NCBI GenBank assembly: GCA_022820805.1 | Contig: JAJEEV010000009.1 | Coordinates: forward strand, 215,985-279,984 | Source of the DNA: Acidimicrobiia bacterium | GTDB taxonomy: Bacteria; Actinomycetota; Acidimicrobiia; Acidimicrobiales; Aldehydirespiratoraceae | Reading direction: 5' to 3' | DNA length: 64,000 bases | Shown: positions 26,275 through 37,418 of the stretch, piece by piece | How positions within the stretch are numbered: position 1 is the first letter of the stretch | How the letters are laid out: each line of letters opens with the position of its first letter | Program-made: the position numbers and the translations under genes | Notes under the pieces: model-generated | The model's database searches: none | The model's input: only the letters and a program-made list of their open reading frames with translations | Told to the model about the DNA's origin: nothing

Positions 26275-27201
26275 CTAGGCGGGGGGTAGCTCGGTGACGC
26301 CGAGGGCGTCCTCACCGGCGGCGGCGTAGAAGAGCCAGCGACGGCCGCCGGCGTCGAGGATGCATGGATCGCGCAGACCGTTCTGGCGGGACGCAGCCAA
26401 GCCCCGAGCCACCGGCGTCAGGGGCTCGCCGGCGCCCTCCCACGGCTCGGTCGGCCTCATCACCTCGCTGACCGGTCCCGGGGTCCACCCGCGCCAGTCG
26501 CCGGAGGTGTCGATCACGGTGCGGTAGATCCGCTCCGGGGCCTCGTAGCAGCGGGTGAACAGCATCTCCAGCTCCTGATGCTCGCGGTCGTGGGACAGGC
26601 AGCAGTGGCGGATCTCGTCGTCGTCGAACAGCATCGGCCCGTACTCGAAGTCCCGCAGGCCGTCGGATGAGCGGACGACCTGCGACGGCATGGCCACGCC
26701 GTACCAGGCGTCGCCGGCGTCGAACATCCGCAGGTAGCTGGGCGACACGGCCGTCACCGGCTCGATCAGCGTGAAGTGCCGCCCCGTGTCCGATGTCGCC
26801 ACCATGGTCTTCTGGTTCAGCGACGGGTACACGCCCCAGCACGGCAGGTGGTCGCCGACCTCGGCCGGGACCATCCCGTGGAAGTACATCACGAAGCGCT
26901 GCCGGCGGTCGTCGGCGTGCACGTCGGGCGAGGCGATGTGGGGCTGGCGGTCCGACGGCGTGTCGTCCACGTTGAGCACGTCGGGGTCGACCATCCGCCA
27001 CGGTCCGGCCGGCTCGTCGGCGGCGGCCAGCCGGATCGACTGGCCCACATGATGGGCGAAGTACATCAGGTAGCGGCCCGGAGGGTCGGGCATCCAGCCG
27101 GGAGCGGGCAGCACCGACGGCCCGTTGACGTTGAACCGGCCGTGGTCCCGGGGGACTCCGGGTGTGGTGGTGTCGATGATGCGGTGGCGGGTCTGTGTCA
27201 T
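26275..27201 (-). CDS. five-bladed beta-propeller protein (GH43/GH32-like)
   Basis: A 308-residue soluble protein resembling glycoside-hydrolase beta-propellers: repeated W/Y-rich blades such as GRYLMYFAHH, SIRLAAADEPAGPWR, RQRFVMYFHGM, and a late NGLRDPCILDAGGRRWLFYA typical of GH43-like domains. No signal peptide. The catalytic acids cannot be placed with certainty, so a hydrolase or binding role is inferred only. ATG 27201 overlaps the pcm stop by four bases (ATGA), so it is translated with pcm, an unusual partner. Confidence 0.7.
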   Translation of the reverse strand: MTQTRHRIIDTTTPGVPRDHGRFNVNGPSVLPAPGWMPDPPGRYLMYFAHHVGQSIRLAAADEPAGPWRMVDPDVLNVDDTPSDRQPHIASPDVHADDRRQRFVMYFHGMVPAEVGDHLPCWGVYPSLNQKTMVATSDTGRHFTLIEPVTAVSPSYLRMFDAGDAWYGVAMPSQVVRSSDGLRDFEYGPMLFDDDEIRHCCLSHDREHQELEMLFTRCYEAPERIYRTVIDTSGDWRGWTPGPVSEVMRPTEPWEGAGEPLTPVARGLAASRQNGLRDPCILDAGGRRWLFYAAAGEDALGVTELPPA

Positions 27202-27887
27202 TGGCGGGACCTGAAGCCGTAGGTGCCGATCAGCGGGACGAAGCGCACTGCGGTGAGCCGCTCGGCGCGGCATTCGTCGACGTGCACGGGACCGCCGTTG
27301 CCCCCGCTGCCCGCCGAGGCCGGGCGGGTGTAGCGCATGAGGAACTGGTCGTGGTGACGTGAGCCCACCGGCATCACCAGGCGCCCGCCAGGCGCGAGCT
27401 GCTCCAGCAGGGGCGGCGGCGGTGCCGGCCCGGCCGCGGTCACGACGATGGCGTCGTAGGGCGCCTCGCTGGGCCAGCCCAGCGTCCCGTCGCCCACGAC
27501 GACGGTCACGTCCCCCACCTCTTGTCCGGCCAGGGCGGCCCGGGCCTTCTCGGCCAGGCCGGGCCGCCGTTCGATGGTCACCACCCGGCCGGCAAGGGCG
27601 TGCAGCACCAGCGCCCCGTACCCGGAGCCGGTCCCGACCTCCAGCACGCGGTCGCCCGGGCGGAGCTGGGCCGCCTCGGCCATCATCGCCACCATCGCGG
27701 GCTGACTGATGGTCTGGCCCTCGCCGATGGGAAGGGGCCCGTCGTCGAACGCGGCCCCGGCGAGTCGGCGGGGAACGAAGCGCTGGCGGGGGACGCTCCC
27801 GATGGCGGCCAGCACCGCTTCGTCGCGCACGCCGTAGCGGTGGGCCTGGGTCACGAGGTCCGACAGCTGCCGCGCCGACCGGGGCAT
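27198..27887 (-). CDS. pcm: protein-L-isoaspartate O-methyltransferase
   Basis: A 229-residue AdoMet-dependent enzyme that methylates isoaspartyl residues for protein repair. GQTISQPAMVA (57-67) is the PCMT substrate loop and LEVGTGSGYGA (82-92) is the AdoMet motif I; VGDGTLGWP and APYDAIVVTAAGP continue the fold. A Gly/Ser-rich insert (ASAGSGGNGG) near residue 195 is not part of the core. Overlaps the next gene by four bases; the DUF2277 gene lies eight bases upstream. Confidence 0.92.
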   Translation of the reverse strand: MPRSARQLSDLVTQAHRYGVRDEAVLAAIGSVPRQRFVPRRLAGAAFDDGPLPIGEGQTISQPAMVAMMAEAAQLRPGDRVLEVGTGSGYGALVLHALAGRVVTIERRPGLAEKARAALAGQEVGDVTVVVGDGTLGWPSEAPYDAIVVTAAGPAPPPPLLEQLAPGGRLVMPVGSRHHDQFLMRYTRPASAGSGGNGGPVHVDECRAERLTAVRFVPLIGTYGFRSRQ

Positions 27888-27895
27888 GGGACGGA

Positions 27896-28156
27896 TCAGC
27901 GGGTGGTGCTTGCGGCGGCCCGTCTACGCAGCGGCGGCTCGGTGCGGGGCGGCGTCCGGCGGGGTGGCAGGGTGGCCAGCAGGTCGGCGGTGGCGTCGGC
28001 GACCAGCGCCACGGCCTGCTCGAATGCGGCCTCGGTCGCCGCCGATGTCTTCTGCACCCCGCTGACCTTGCGGACGTACTGGCGGGCGGCAGCCTCGATC
28101 TCGGTGCTGGTGGCGGGCGGGGCCAGTCCCCGGAGGGTGGTGATGTTGCGGCACAT
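27896..28156 (-). CDS. DUF2277 family protein
   Basis: An 86-residue protein whose start MCRNITTLRGLAPPAT and QYVRKVSGVQKTS are diagnostic of the DUF2277 family, common in actinobacteria. Function is unknown; the conserved Cys2 and Arg3 are notable. ATG 28156 is chosen over the longer frame to 28204 because the family starts with MCRNI. The C-terminus is a basic, Pro/Arg-rich tail. It heads the DUF2277-pcm-propeller-YczE-like run and is divergent from mscR. Confidence 0.9.
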   Translation of the reverse strand: MCRNITTLRGLAPPATSTEIEAAARQYVRKVSGVQKTSAATEAAFEQAVALVADATADLLATLPPRRTPPRTEPPLRRRAAASTTR

Positions 28157-28296
28157 GGCCGCGACTCTACGCCCTGATCGCACTACCGATCCGTTGAGAG
28201 CCACCGCAGTCCGCAGTGTGGCTCGCTACTTGATGGCGCGGCCGGGCGCGGTAGTGTGCCCGGACCAGCCGGCGGGAATATCAGGAGGACGAAGAC

Positions 28297-29382
28297 ATGC
28301 CCCAGACCGTGCGAGGAGTGGTGTCGATGGCAGTGGGCGAGCCCGTCACGATCACCGATGTCGTGATCCCCGACCCGGGCCCCGGCGAGGCAGTGGTGGC
28401 CATCCAGGCCTGCGGCGTCTGCCACACCGATCTGCATTACCGCGAGGGCGGGATCAACGACGAGTTCCCCTTCCTGCTGGGCCATGAGGCGGCCGGAGTG
28501 GTGGAGTCCGTCGGTGACGGCGTGACCGAGGTGGAGGTCGGCGACTACGTGATCCTCAACTGGCGGGCCGTGTGCGGCCAGTGCCGCTCGTGCCTGCGGG
28601 GCCGATCCCACATCTGCTTCAGCACCCACAACGCGTCCCAGAAGATGACCCTGGCCGACGGCACCGAGCTGTCGCCGGCGCTCGGCATCGGAGCGTTCGT
28701 CGAGAAGACCCTCGTCGCTGCGGGCCAGTGCACCAAGGTCGACTCGTCGGCCCCGGCCACCGCCGCGGGCCTGCTGGGCTGCGGGGTGATGGCCGGCATC
28801 GGCGCGGCCATCAACACGGGCGGCGTGGGCCGGGGCGACAGCGTGGCCGTGTTCGGCTGCGGGGGCGTGGGCGACGCCGCCATCGCGGGGGCCAAGCTGG
28901 CCGGGGCTCACACGATCATCGGCGTCGACATCGACGACCGCAAGCTGGAGTGGGCCAGGGCCTTCGGCGCCACCCACACCGTCAACTCGTCCGAGACCGA
29001 CCCGGTGGAGGCCATCCAGGCCCTCACCGGCGGAAACGGCGTGGACGTGGCCATCGAGGCCGTCGGCCTGCCCCAGACGTACCGCCAGGCCTTCGAGGCG
29101 CGCGACCTGGCCGGGACGGTGGTGCTGGTGGGCGTGCCCCGGCCCGACATGACCATCGAGCTGCCGTTCATCGAGGTGTTCGGCCGGGGCGGGGCCCTCA
29201 AGTCGAGCTGGTACGGCGACTGCCTGCCGAGCCGGGACTTCCCCATGCTGATCGACCTGTACCTGCAGGGCCGGCTGGACCTCGACGGCTTCGTGTCCGA
29301 GACGATCGGCCTCGACGACGTGGAGGAGGCCTTCCACAAGATGGAGCGGGGCGAGGTCCTGCGCTCCGTCGTCGTGCTCTAG
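28297..29382 (+). CDS. mscR: S-(hydroxymethyl)mycothiol dehydrogenase (zinc ADH family)
   Basis: A 361-residue MDR-family enzyme. Formaldehyde trapped by mycothiol is oxidised with [12 protein letters not shown] begins the protein; the catalytic Zn ligands are Cys42 in [15 protein letters not shown] and His63 in LGHEAAG; the structural Zn site is formed by the cysteines of [36 protein letters not shown] binds NAD. The near-complete match to mycothiol-type enzymes indicates the host makes mycothiol. Followed after 11 bases by its metallo-hydrolase partner. GGAGGACG just before the ATG is a good ribosome site. Confidence 0.94.
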   Translation: MPQTVRGVVSMAVGEPVTITDVVIPDPGPGEAVVAIQACGVCHTDLHYREGGINDEFPFLLGHEAAGVVESVGDGVTEVEVGDYVILNWRAVCGQCRSCLRGRSHICFSTHNASQKMTLADGTELSPALGIGAFVEKTLVAAGQCTKVDSSAPATAAGLLGCGVMAGIGAAINTGGVGRGDSVAVFGCGGVGDAAIAGAKLAGAHTIIGVDIDDRKLEWARAFGATHTVNSSETDPVEAIQALTGGNGVDVAIEAVGLPQTYRQAFEARDLAGTVVLVGVPRPDMTIELPFIEVFGRGGALKSSWYGDCLPSRDFPMLIDLYLQGRLDLDGFVSETIGLDDVEEAFHKMERGEVLRSVVVL

Positions 29383-29393
29383 GAACACACCGC

Positions 29394-30023
29394 ATGCCCA
29401 TCGAGCTGGTTACGACCGACGGCATTTTCGCCCTCGACGGCGGCGAGTGGGAGGTCACCAACAACATCTGGCTGGTCGGCGACGACAGCGAGGTGCTGAT
29501 CTTCGACGCGGCCCACGACCACGAGCCCATCGCGGCCGCGGTCGCCGGACGGCGGGTGGCGGCCATCGTCTGCACCCACGGCCACAACGACCACATCAAC
29601 GCGGCGGTGGCCCTACGCGACGCGGTGGACGCACCCGTGCTGATCCATCCCGACGACCGGATGCTGTGGGACGCGGTGCATTCGGGAGACTCCCCTGATG
29701 GCGACCTGGAGCCGGGGTCGACGCTGGCCGCCGGCGGCCACGAGCTCGGCGTGATCCACACGCCGGGCCATTCGCCCGGGTGCTGCTGCTTCCATGATGC
29801 TGGTGACGGCCGGGTGCTGTCGGGCGACACCCTGTTCTGCGGCGGGCCGGGCGCCACCGGCCGCAGCTACAGCGATGAGCCCACCATCCTGCGCAGCATC
29901 CGCGACCGCCTGCTGACCCTGCCGGCCGCCACGGTCGTGCACACCGGCCACGGCGACAACACCACCATCGGCGACGAGTCCGAGCGTGTCCTCGATCGCA
30001 TGTCCGAGCTAGGCCTCGCCTGA
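29394..30023 (+). CDS. MBL-fold metallo-hydrolase, mscR partner
   Basis: A 209-residue metallo-beta-lactamase-fold protein. The HxHxDH Zn motif is THGHNDHINAAV, then HTPGHSPGC and SGDTLFCGG, and a final HTGHGDNTTIG. In mycobacteria a homologue is always beside mscR and is thought to hydrolyse the S-formylmycothiol product or a similar thioester, in the way of glyoxalase II. The position 11 bases downstream of mscR supports that role. Ends at TGA followed by a G-run (30021-30035). Confidence 0.9.
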   Translation: MPIELVTTDGIFALDGGEWEVTNNIWLVGDDSEVLIFDAAHDHEPIAAAVAGRRVAAIVCTHGHNDHINAAVALRDAVDAPVLIHPDDRMLWDAVHSGDSPDGDLEPGSTLAAGGHELGVIHTPGHSPGCCCFHDAGDGRVLSGDTLFCGGPGATGRSYSDEPTILRSIRDRLLTLPAATVVHTGHGDNTTIGDESERVLDRMSELGLA

Positions 30024-30113
30024 GGGGGGAATGCCACGAGGGGGGCGTTCGCAGCTGGTACCGGGCGGGCGCTGAGGAACGCCACTCGCAAGGCGCTCGC
30101 GACCGGGGTCGGT

Positions 30114-31226
30114 GTGGTGCTGGGAGCCGCGGCGTGCGGCAGCGCGGATTCGAGTGCTGGGTCCGGGCCCTTGGACGAGTCGGAGACTGGCGATCTGCTG
30201 GCTCACTGGGTGGACAAACGCCACAAGAGCGTAGGTGTCGTGGCCGGCGTGCTGGTCGGCGGCGAGCGCATCGTGGTGGGCCATGGCCGGCTGTCGGCGA
30301 GAGACCCGCGGCAGCCCGGCGGCGACACCGTCTTCGAGATCGGCTCGGTCACCAAGGTGTTCACGTCCACGGTGCTGGCGGACCTTGTGGCGCGGGGCGA
30401 GCTGAGCCTCGACACGCCGGTGCAGGGCCTGCTCGGCGGCTCGGTGCGGGTGCCCGGCGGCGACGGTGCGGAGATCACGCTGGAGCATCTCGCCACCCAC
30501 AGCTCGGGACTGCCCCGCATGCCCGACAACTTCGACCCGGCCGACTACGACAATCCCTACGTCGACTACACCGAGGAGCGGCTCCACGCGTTCTTGTCGG
30601 CGCATGAGCTGGCCCGTGGTGTGGGGGAGACGGTCGAGTACTCGAATCTCGGCTACGGCCTGCTGGGCCATGCCCTGGCCCGTGGGACCGGTCGCGACTA
30701 CGAGGCTCTCGTCGCGGAGTTGGTTCTTAAGCCGTTGGGCATGGCGGACACCGCGGTAACGCTCACGCCGTCGCTGCGGGAGCGTCTCGCGGCCGGTCAC
30801 GACGACTCGCTCGACCCGGTGGACAACTGGGACTTCGCGGCTTTGTCGGGTGCGGGGTCGCTCCGCTCGACTGTCAACGACATGTTGCTGTTCCTGGAGG
30901 CGAACATCGATCCGTGGTCGTCGCCGTTGAGCGAGGCGTTGCGATCCGCTCACGCCCGCCGGGCGGACATGGCGGAGCCGGACATGGGCATCGGGCTCGG
31001 ATGGATCGTCCACGACACCAAGGACGGCAAGGACGGGCGGGCCGGCCGGATGCTGTGGCACAACGGAGGGACCGGCGGGTACAGCTCCTTCATCGGGTTC
31101 GACCCGGAGTCGCAGGTCGGGGTGGTGGTGCTGTCGAACGCTGCGGCTCTGGTTGACTATCTGGGCTTCCGGCTGCTGAACCGGGCCAGGGACACGCATC
31201 ACGAGCACCACGAGGAGTCAACATGA
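30114..31226 (+). CDS. beta-lactamase-family serine hydrolase, lipoprotein
   Basis: A class C-like penicillin-binding/esterase-type serine hydrolase. The SxxK motif is SVTKVFTS, the YxN motif is EYSNLGYGLLG, and HNGGTGGYSSFIGF supplies the third (HxG) motif. The listed GTG start leaves only seven residues before the lipobox Cys. Extending the frame to CTG 30072 gives RNATRKALATGVGVV and the lipobox LGAAAC, a complete lipoprotein signal peptide, so a CTG start (or a miscalled codon) is more likely. No ATG, GTG or TTG exists between the stop at 30021 and 30114. It overlaps the AlkD-like gene by four bases. Confidence 0.85.
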   Translation: MVLGAAACGSADSSAGSGPLDESETGDLLAHWVDKRHKSVGVVAGVLVGGERIVVGHGRLSARDPRQPGGDTVFEIGSVTKVFTSTVLADLVARGELSLDTPVQGLLGGSVRVPGGDGAEITLEHLATHSSGLPRMPDNFDPADYDNPYVDYTEERLHAFLSAHELARGVGETVEYSNLGYGLLGHALARGTGRDYEALVAELVLKPLGMADTAVTLTPSLRERLAAGHDDSLDPVDNWDFAALSGAGSLRSTVNDMLLFLEANIDPWSSPLSEALRSAHARRADMAEPDMGIGLGWIVHDTKDGKDGRAGRMLWHNGGTGGYSSFIGFDPESQVGVVVLSNAAALVDYLGFRLLNRARDTHHEHHEEST

Positions 31227-31945
31227 ATGACAGCTTCAGCGCGGTGATGGCGCAGTTGGAGGCGGGGGGTACGGCCCAGAACCGCAAGGTGTATGCCCGC
31301 CACGGCGCGGCCGAGCCCATGTTCGGGGTGAGCTACGCCGAACTCGGCAAGATCGCCAAGAAGATCAAGACCGACCACGACCTGGCCCGGCGGCTGTGGG
31401 ACAGCGGCAATCACGATGCCCGGGTGCTGGCCCTGCGGGTGGCCGACCCTGCCTCGATGGACGAGGCGCTGGCCGGCCACTGGCTGGGCGACGTGGACAA
31501 CTACATCCTGGCCGAGGGCCTCGGCGGGCTGTGCTCGCAGTCGCCCCACGCCCGTGCGTTGAGCGACGCCTGGAGGGACGACCCGGCTGAGTGGACCGCG
31601 TCCACCGGGTGGTTCATCGTCACCTGCACCGCCGAGGACCCCGAGGTCTGGACGGTGACGGAGCTGCGGGGCGTGGTGCGCCAGATCGAGGCCGAGATCG
31701 ACCGGCGACCCAACCGGGTCCGCCACGAGATGAACGGCGCGCTCATCGTGATCGCCCTGCGCGACGGCAATCTGCGCCGTTCGGTGCTGGCCGTGGCCGC
31801 CCGTATCGGCCCGGTGAGGGTCGATCACGGCCAGACCGGCTGCAAGACCCCCGAAGTGGCGCCCTACGTGGAGCGCACGCTGGCCCACCGGGCCGCCAAG
31901 GCCGCCCGCCAGGCGGAGCGAATGGCCCGGCGCAGAGCCGGCTAG
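31223..31945 (+). CDS. DNA alkylation repair protein (AlkD-like HEAT fold)
   Basis: A 240-residue HEAT-like repeat protein. MNDSFSAVMAQLEAGGTAQ, RKVYARHGAAEPMFGV and the helical repeats with LWDSGNHDARVLALRVAD and DNYILAEGLGG are typical of the AlkD group, which excises bulky or cationic alkylpurines without base flipping. The conserved Trp/Asp site is represented by WFIVTCTAED, but exact residues are not assigned. Four-base ATGA overlap with the serine hydrolase. Its stop overlaps that of the convergent AlkA-like gene by four bases, so the two repair genes meet tail-to-tail. Confidence 0.88.
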   Translation: MNDSFSAVMAQLEAGGTAQNRKVYARHGAAEPMFGVSYAELGKIAKKIKTDHDLARRLWDSGNHDARVLALRVADPASMDEALAGHWLGDVDNYILAEGLGGLCSQSPHARALSDAWRDDPAEWTASTGWFIVTCTAEDPEVWTVTELRGVVRQIEAEIDRRPNRVRHEMNGALIVIALRDGNLRRSVLAVAARIGPVRVDHGQTGCKTPEVAPYVERTLAHRAAKAARQAERMARRRAG

Positions 31946-32877
31946 ATGCGGCTGATGTCGAAGCGGGTCGGGGCCGGATGGTGCTTGGGCGGGCCTAGCC
32001 CGGCTGCCTTGACCAGGCGCACCACCCGGCCGCGGTGGCCGGCGTAGGGCTCCAGCGCCTCCAGCATCGAGTCGTCGTCGCCGTCGGTGGCGCCGGTCAG
32101 GGCGTAGGTCACCAGCACCGGCACGTGCAGGTCGCCCACGGGCACCGCGTCGGGATCGCCGGCGGCGGCGCCGGTGGTGCGGGCCGCGGTCCACGGTCCG
32201 ACGCCCGGTAGGCGCTGGAGCCACTCCCGGGCTTGGGCGGCGGGCCGCCCGCCCAGAGCCTCAAGCCGGTCGGCGTGCTTGGCCGCGATCCTGATCACCC
32301 GGCTCCGGGCCCGGTCCACGCCGGCCCGGTGGAATCCGTGATCTGGTACCCGCAGCACCGCTTCGGGACGGGGGAACAGGGGCAGCGGCCCCCCTCCGGG
32401 CACGTCGGCGCCGTGCATCCTCCCCATGCGGGTCACGGCGGTCCGGGCGTCCGCGCTGACCACCCGCTGGTATATGGCGGCCGTGGCCATCGACTCGTAC
32501 CAGCGGCCGGTCGCGCCGAGACGGGGCACCCCCATGCGGGTCACCAGACCGGCCACCACCGGGTCGTGGGGCCGGAAGTCGCTGGGGTCGTCGTCATTGC
32601 CGAGCAGAGCCGGGAATTGCGCGACAGCCCACTCGGCGCCGGGACCCCAGGCGTCGGCGGTCACTTCGCCGCCGATGGGCCGGAAGGCCAGCGACGCCGG
32701 TCCCTCCGGCGTCTCGGAGGCCCACCACCGGACACCGTCGCGGCTCTGCGACGTCTTCACCCACATCAACGTCACCTTCAGGTTCAGGTCGTAGGCGGGC
32801 CGGAAGACGGTCGAGCAGTCGGGCGGGGAGGGCGGTGCCTGCGGGGCCTTGGGCGGGGCGCCGGTCGATCGTGGCAT
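31942..32877 (-). CDS. DNA-3-methyladenine glycosylase-like HhH-GPD protein
   Basis: A 311-residue helix-hairpin-helix base-excision glycosylase. The hairpin is LQRLPGVGPWTAARTTGAA with the catalytic Asp following in GDPDAVPVGDLHVP. The N-terminal half (YDLNLKVTLMWVKTS) resembles the AlkA-type fold used by actinobacterial members. It probably removes alkylated purines. ATG 32877 is taken; the longer frame to 33006 would overlap the next gene fully. It converges with the AlkD-like gene with a four-base overlap. Confidence 0.88.
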   Translation of the reverse strand: MPRSTGAPPKAPQAPPSPPDCSTVFRPAYDLNLKVTLMWVKTSQSRDGVRWWASETPEGPASLAFRPIGGEVTADAWGPGAEWAVAQFPALLGNDDDPSDFRPHDPVVAGLVTRMGVPRLGATGRWYESMATAAIYQRVVSADARTAVTRMGRMHGADVPGGGPLPLFPRPEAVLRVPDHGFHRAGVDRARSRVIRIAAKHADRLEALGGRPAAQAREWLQRLPGVGPWTAARTTGAAAGDPDAVPVGDLHVPVLVTYALTGATDGDDDSMLEALEPYAGHRGRVVRLVKAAGLGPPKHHPAPTRFDISRI

Positions 32878-32878
32878 G

Positions 32879-33319
32879 TCAGGAGCCCGGCTCGCCGGAG
32901 CCCGGTGCGGTCTCGGAGCCCGGGTCGTCGGCGTCGGGTGGGGTCCCGAGGGCCTCCACGGCGCTTTCGAGCGTCTCGAGGAGCTCGCGGTCGGAGGCGT
33001 CGACAAGCCCGAGATCCTGCTTGGCCTCGTCGATGGCCGTCCGGGTCAGCTCGCCCATGATCCCGTCGATCGGTCCGGGGCTGTAGCCGACCTGGAGCAG
33101 CGCCCCCTGCAGGGCGGCGACCTCGTTGCCGTCGAGAGGCTCGTCGGCGGCCTGGTCGGCGGCGGCTGCGGCGTCCTCCTCCGACGGCGCCCGAGCCACG
33201 ATGGCTCCGTCCTCGCCGCCCAGCGCGCTGTCGAAGATGGGACCGGCCCAGTTCAGCGCCCACCAGAAGGCGAGCAGCAGGATGATCAGCAGGAAGGCGC
33301 CCTGGAGGTGGGTGCGCAT
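32879..33319 (-). CDS. membrane-anchored protein with peptidoglycan-binding-like domain
   Basis: A 146-residue protein. A single membrane segment near residue 10 (GAFLLIILLLAFWWALNW) without a cleavage site is followed by an acidic Ala-rich stretch and a domain like the PG_binding_1 fold: NEVAALQGALLQVGYSPG, then PIDGIMGELTRTAIDEAKQDL. The acidic, Pro/Gly-rich tail (residues 125-146) is disordered. Probably extracytoplasmic. Just one base separates its stop from the start of the AlkA-like gene on the same strand. Confidence 0.75.
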   Translation of the reverse strand: MRTHLQGAFLLIILLLAFWWALNWAGPIFDSALGGEDGAIVARAPSEEDAAAAADQAADEPLDGNEVAALQGALLQVGYSPGPIDGIMGELTRTAIDEAKQDLGLVDASDRELLETLESAVEALGTPPDADDPGSETAPGSGEPGS

Positions 33320-33354
33320 GGCTGTGGGCCCGCCCGGAAGCGCTCGCGTCGTGT

Positions 33355-33663
33355 TCAGTTGTAGGCCCGCCTGCGGAGACGCTCCCGGATCTTGGTGCAC
33401 TCCGGGCACACCGGATACCGGGAGGGATCCCGGCTCGGGACCCACACCTTGCCGCACAGGGCCCGGATCGGCGTGCCCTCGACGTAGGCCCGGTTGGCGT
33501 CGGCCCGCCGCGTGTAGTGGGCGAAGCGGTCGTGGTCTCCGTCGTCGGTCACGGGCCGGACCTCGGGCCGGACCTCGGTCTCGGTGACCGTCGCGGGTGC
33601 AGGCGTCGGTGCCTGCGGCCTAGGCGTGTCAGCTTGGACCGCGGGGCTGGGTGTGCCGGTCAT
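33355..33663 (-). CDS. DUF3039 family protein
   Basis: A 102-residue protein. DGDHDRFAHYTRRADANR, then IRALCGKVWVPSRDPSRYP and the CPECTKI knuckle are the defining DUF3039 pattern of actinobacteria. The Cys residues (CGK, CPEC) suggest a zinc site. The first 40 residues are a Pro/Thr-rich disordered extension. Function is unknown. It lies 35 bases upstream of the membrane-anchored gene on the same strand. Confidence 0.93.
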   Translation of the reverse strand: MTGTPSPAVQADTPRPQAPTPAPATVTETEVRPEVRPVTDDGDHDRFAHYTRRADANRAYVEGTPIRALCGKVWVPSRDPSRYPVCPECTKIRERLRRRAYN

Positions 33664-33692
33664 GGCTGCGATCCTATAGAACCGCTCCCGCC

Positions 33693-35255
33693 CTATCCGC
33701 TCGGCCTCTGGAGCAGGCCGCGGACCGCATCGATGGTGTCGGCCTCGGCGGCGGGCTTGTCGCCCCGGTAGCGCACGACCCGGGCGAAGCGCAGGGCCAC
33801 CCCGCCGGGGTAGCGGGTCGAGCGCTGCACGCCGTCGACCGCGATCTCCACCACCTGCACGGGTTGCAGCTTCACGACGTACTCAGTCCGTTCGGTGGCC
33901 AGCTCCTCGAACCGGCGGGTCTGCCACTCGAGCATCGCGTCGGTCATGCCCTTGAACGTCTTCCCCACCATCACGAACCCGCCGCCGGGATCCCGGGCGC
34001 CGAGATGGATGTTGGACAGCCACCCGCGCCGGCGGCCGCTGCCCGGCTCCACCGCCAGCACCACCAGATCGAGGTGGCGCACGGGTTTCACCTTGCGCCA
34101 GGCCTTGCCCCGCCGGCCGGCGGCGTAGGGCGAGCCGGCCGCCTTCACCACCACTCCCTCGTGACCGGCGGACACCGCGGCGTTGAACACCTTCTCGGCC
34201 TCGTCGGGGTCGTCGGTGATCACGCCGGGGACGCGGTGGTCGGCGGCGGCCCGGGACAGGCACTCGAGCCGGGCCTCCAGCGGTTCGTCCAGCAGGTCGC
34301 GCCCGTCGAGGTGCAGGACGTCGAAGAACACCGGCGCCACCCGCACCGTCCCCGCCCCGGCCCCGGCCTCGGCAGGAGTGTCGTCGGACTGGGTGTCGCC
34401 GGACTGACGGGTGCCGACGCGGCCCATGGTGTCCTGGAAGGCGGCGGGGGACAGGTCGTCAGCCATTCCGAGCACCTCCCCGTCGAGCGCCACCGTGTCT
34501 ACCGGGAGGGCCCGCATCACGGCGGCGACCTCGCCGAGACGGCCGGTGACCTCGTTGAGGTTGCGGGTCCAGACCCGCACCTCGTCACCCCGACGGTGGG
34601 CCTGTATGCGGATCCCGTCGAGCTTCCACTCCACCGAGCACCGACCCAGCTCGGCCACGGCGGAGGCGGCGTCGGCGGCGGTCGAGGCCAGCATCGGCCG
34701 GATCGGACGGAGGGGCTGGAAGCCGACCGCCTCCAGGCCGGGGCGCCCCCGCGACAGGGCGATGTCGGCGGTGGTGCCGAGGCTGGCGGCCAGCATCAGC
34801 GCCCGCCGGACGGAGGCCGCCGGGACGCGGGAGGCCCGGGCGACAGCCTCGACCACCACGCCCTCGCTGGCGCCCTGGCGGAGTTCGCCCACGAGTAGCC
34901 GCCGCACGAAGTCGGTCTCGGCGGCGGTGGCCCGGGCCAGGAAGTCGCCGAGCAGGTCGAGTCGCCGCTGGTTCGATCCCTCGCCGGACGCGCCCGCGAC
35001 GGCGTCGAGCATGGTGTCGAGGTCGGTGACGGTCAGCGACGCCTTGGTTGCCGGCTGGGTTCGCAGCGAGGCGACGGTGGCCCAGCCCACGCCGATGCGT
35101 CCCTGGCGGGGGTCGCCGGCGATCAGGCCGGCTAGAACCCCTGCCTCCCCGCCCTCAGCCCGCGCCAGGAGCTCGGCCAGGGTCTCGATCTTGGCGGTGC
35201 GCGACGAGGTGGCGGCCACGTCGTCGGTGCAGGCCACGAGGTCGGCAAGAAGCAT
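33693..35255 (-). CDS. lig: ATP-dependent DNA ligase
   Basis: A 520-residue ATP-type ligase. The helical DNA-binding N-domain (residues 1-185) precedes the adenylation domain with Lys211 in EWKLDGIRIQAH (motif I), the glutamate segment DTVALDGEVLG (motif III), FDVLHLDGRDLL (motif IIIa), EGVVVKAAGSPYAAGRRG (motif IV) and WRKVKPV (motif V). An OB-fold follows. Actinobacteria often carry such a ligase for nick or double-strand-break repair in addition to NAD-dependent LigA. A repeat (35290-35336) lies just upstream of its start. Confidence 0.94.
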   Translation of the reverse strand: MLLADLVACTDDVAATSSRTAKIETLAELLARAEGGEAGVLAGLIAGDPRQGRIGVGWATVASLRTQPATKASLTVTDLDTMLDAVAGASGEGSNQRRLDLLGDFLARATAAETDFVRRLLVGELRQGASEGVVVEAVARASRVPAASVRRALMLAASLGTTADIALSRGRPGLEAVGFQPLRPIRPMLASTAADAASAVAELGRCSVEWKLDGIRIQAHRRGDEVRVWTRNLNEVTGRLGEVAAVMRALPVDTVALDGEVLGMADDLSPAAFQDTMGRVGTRQSGDTQSDDTPAEAGAGAGTVRVAPVFFDVLHLDGRDLLDEPLEARLECLSRAAADHRVPGVITDDPDEAEKVFNAAVSAGHEGVVVKAAGSPYAAGRRGKAWRKVKPVRHLDLVVLAVEPGSGRRRGWLSNIHLGARDPGGGFVMVGKTFKGMTDAMLEWQTRRFEELATERTEYVVKLQPVQVVEIAVDGVQRSTRYPGGVALRFARVVRYRGDKPAAEADTIDAVRGLLQRPSG

Positions 35256-35289
35256 CCCGCCGGTTCTAGCGCATCACCGCCCCGCTGCG

Positions 35290-35336
35290 GAACTGGCAGC
35301 GAAATGCGTGCTGTGCGTGCATAACGCTGCCAATTC
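35290..35336 (-). repeat. 47-bp nested palindrome, copy 7
   Basis: GAACTGGCAGC...GCTGCCAATTC. The inner stem bases differ from other copies (GCGTGCTGTGCGTGC), so it is the most divergent copy. It sits between the ABC-F stop (35351) and the DNA ligase start (35255), both on the minus strand. Confidence 0.85.
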
Positions 35337-35350
35337 GCCGGGGCAGGGGG

Positions 35351-37348
<1,998 letters not shown>

Positions 37349-37418
37349 CCCGGCCAACGTTACGGCCGGCGCGGCGCCAGAGGGATCAGCGAGACGGCCG
37401 GTGCAGCGCCGGAGGGGA

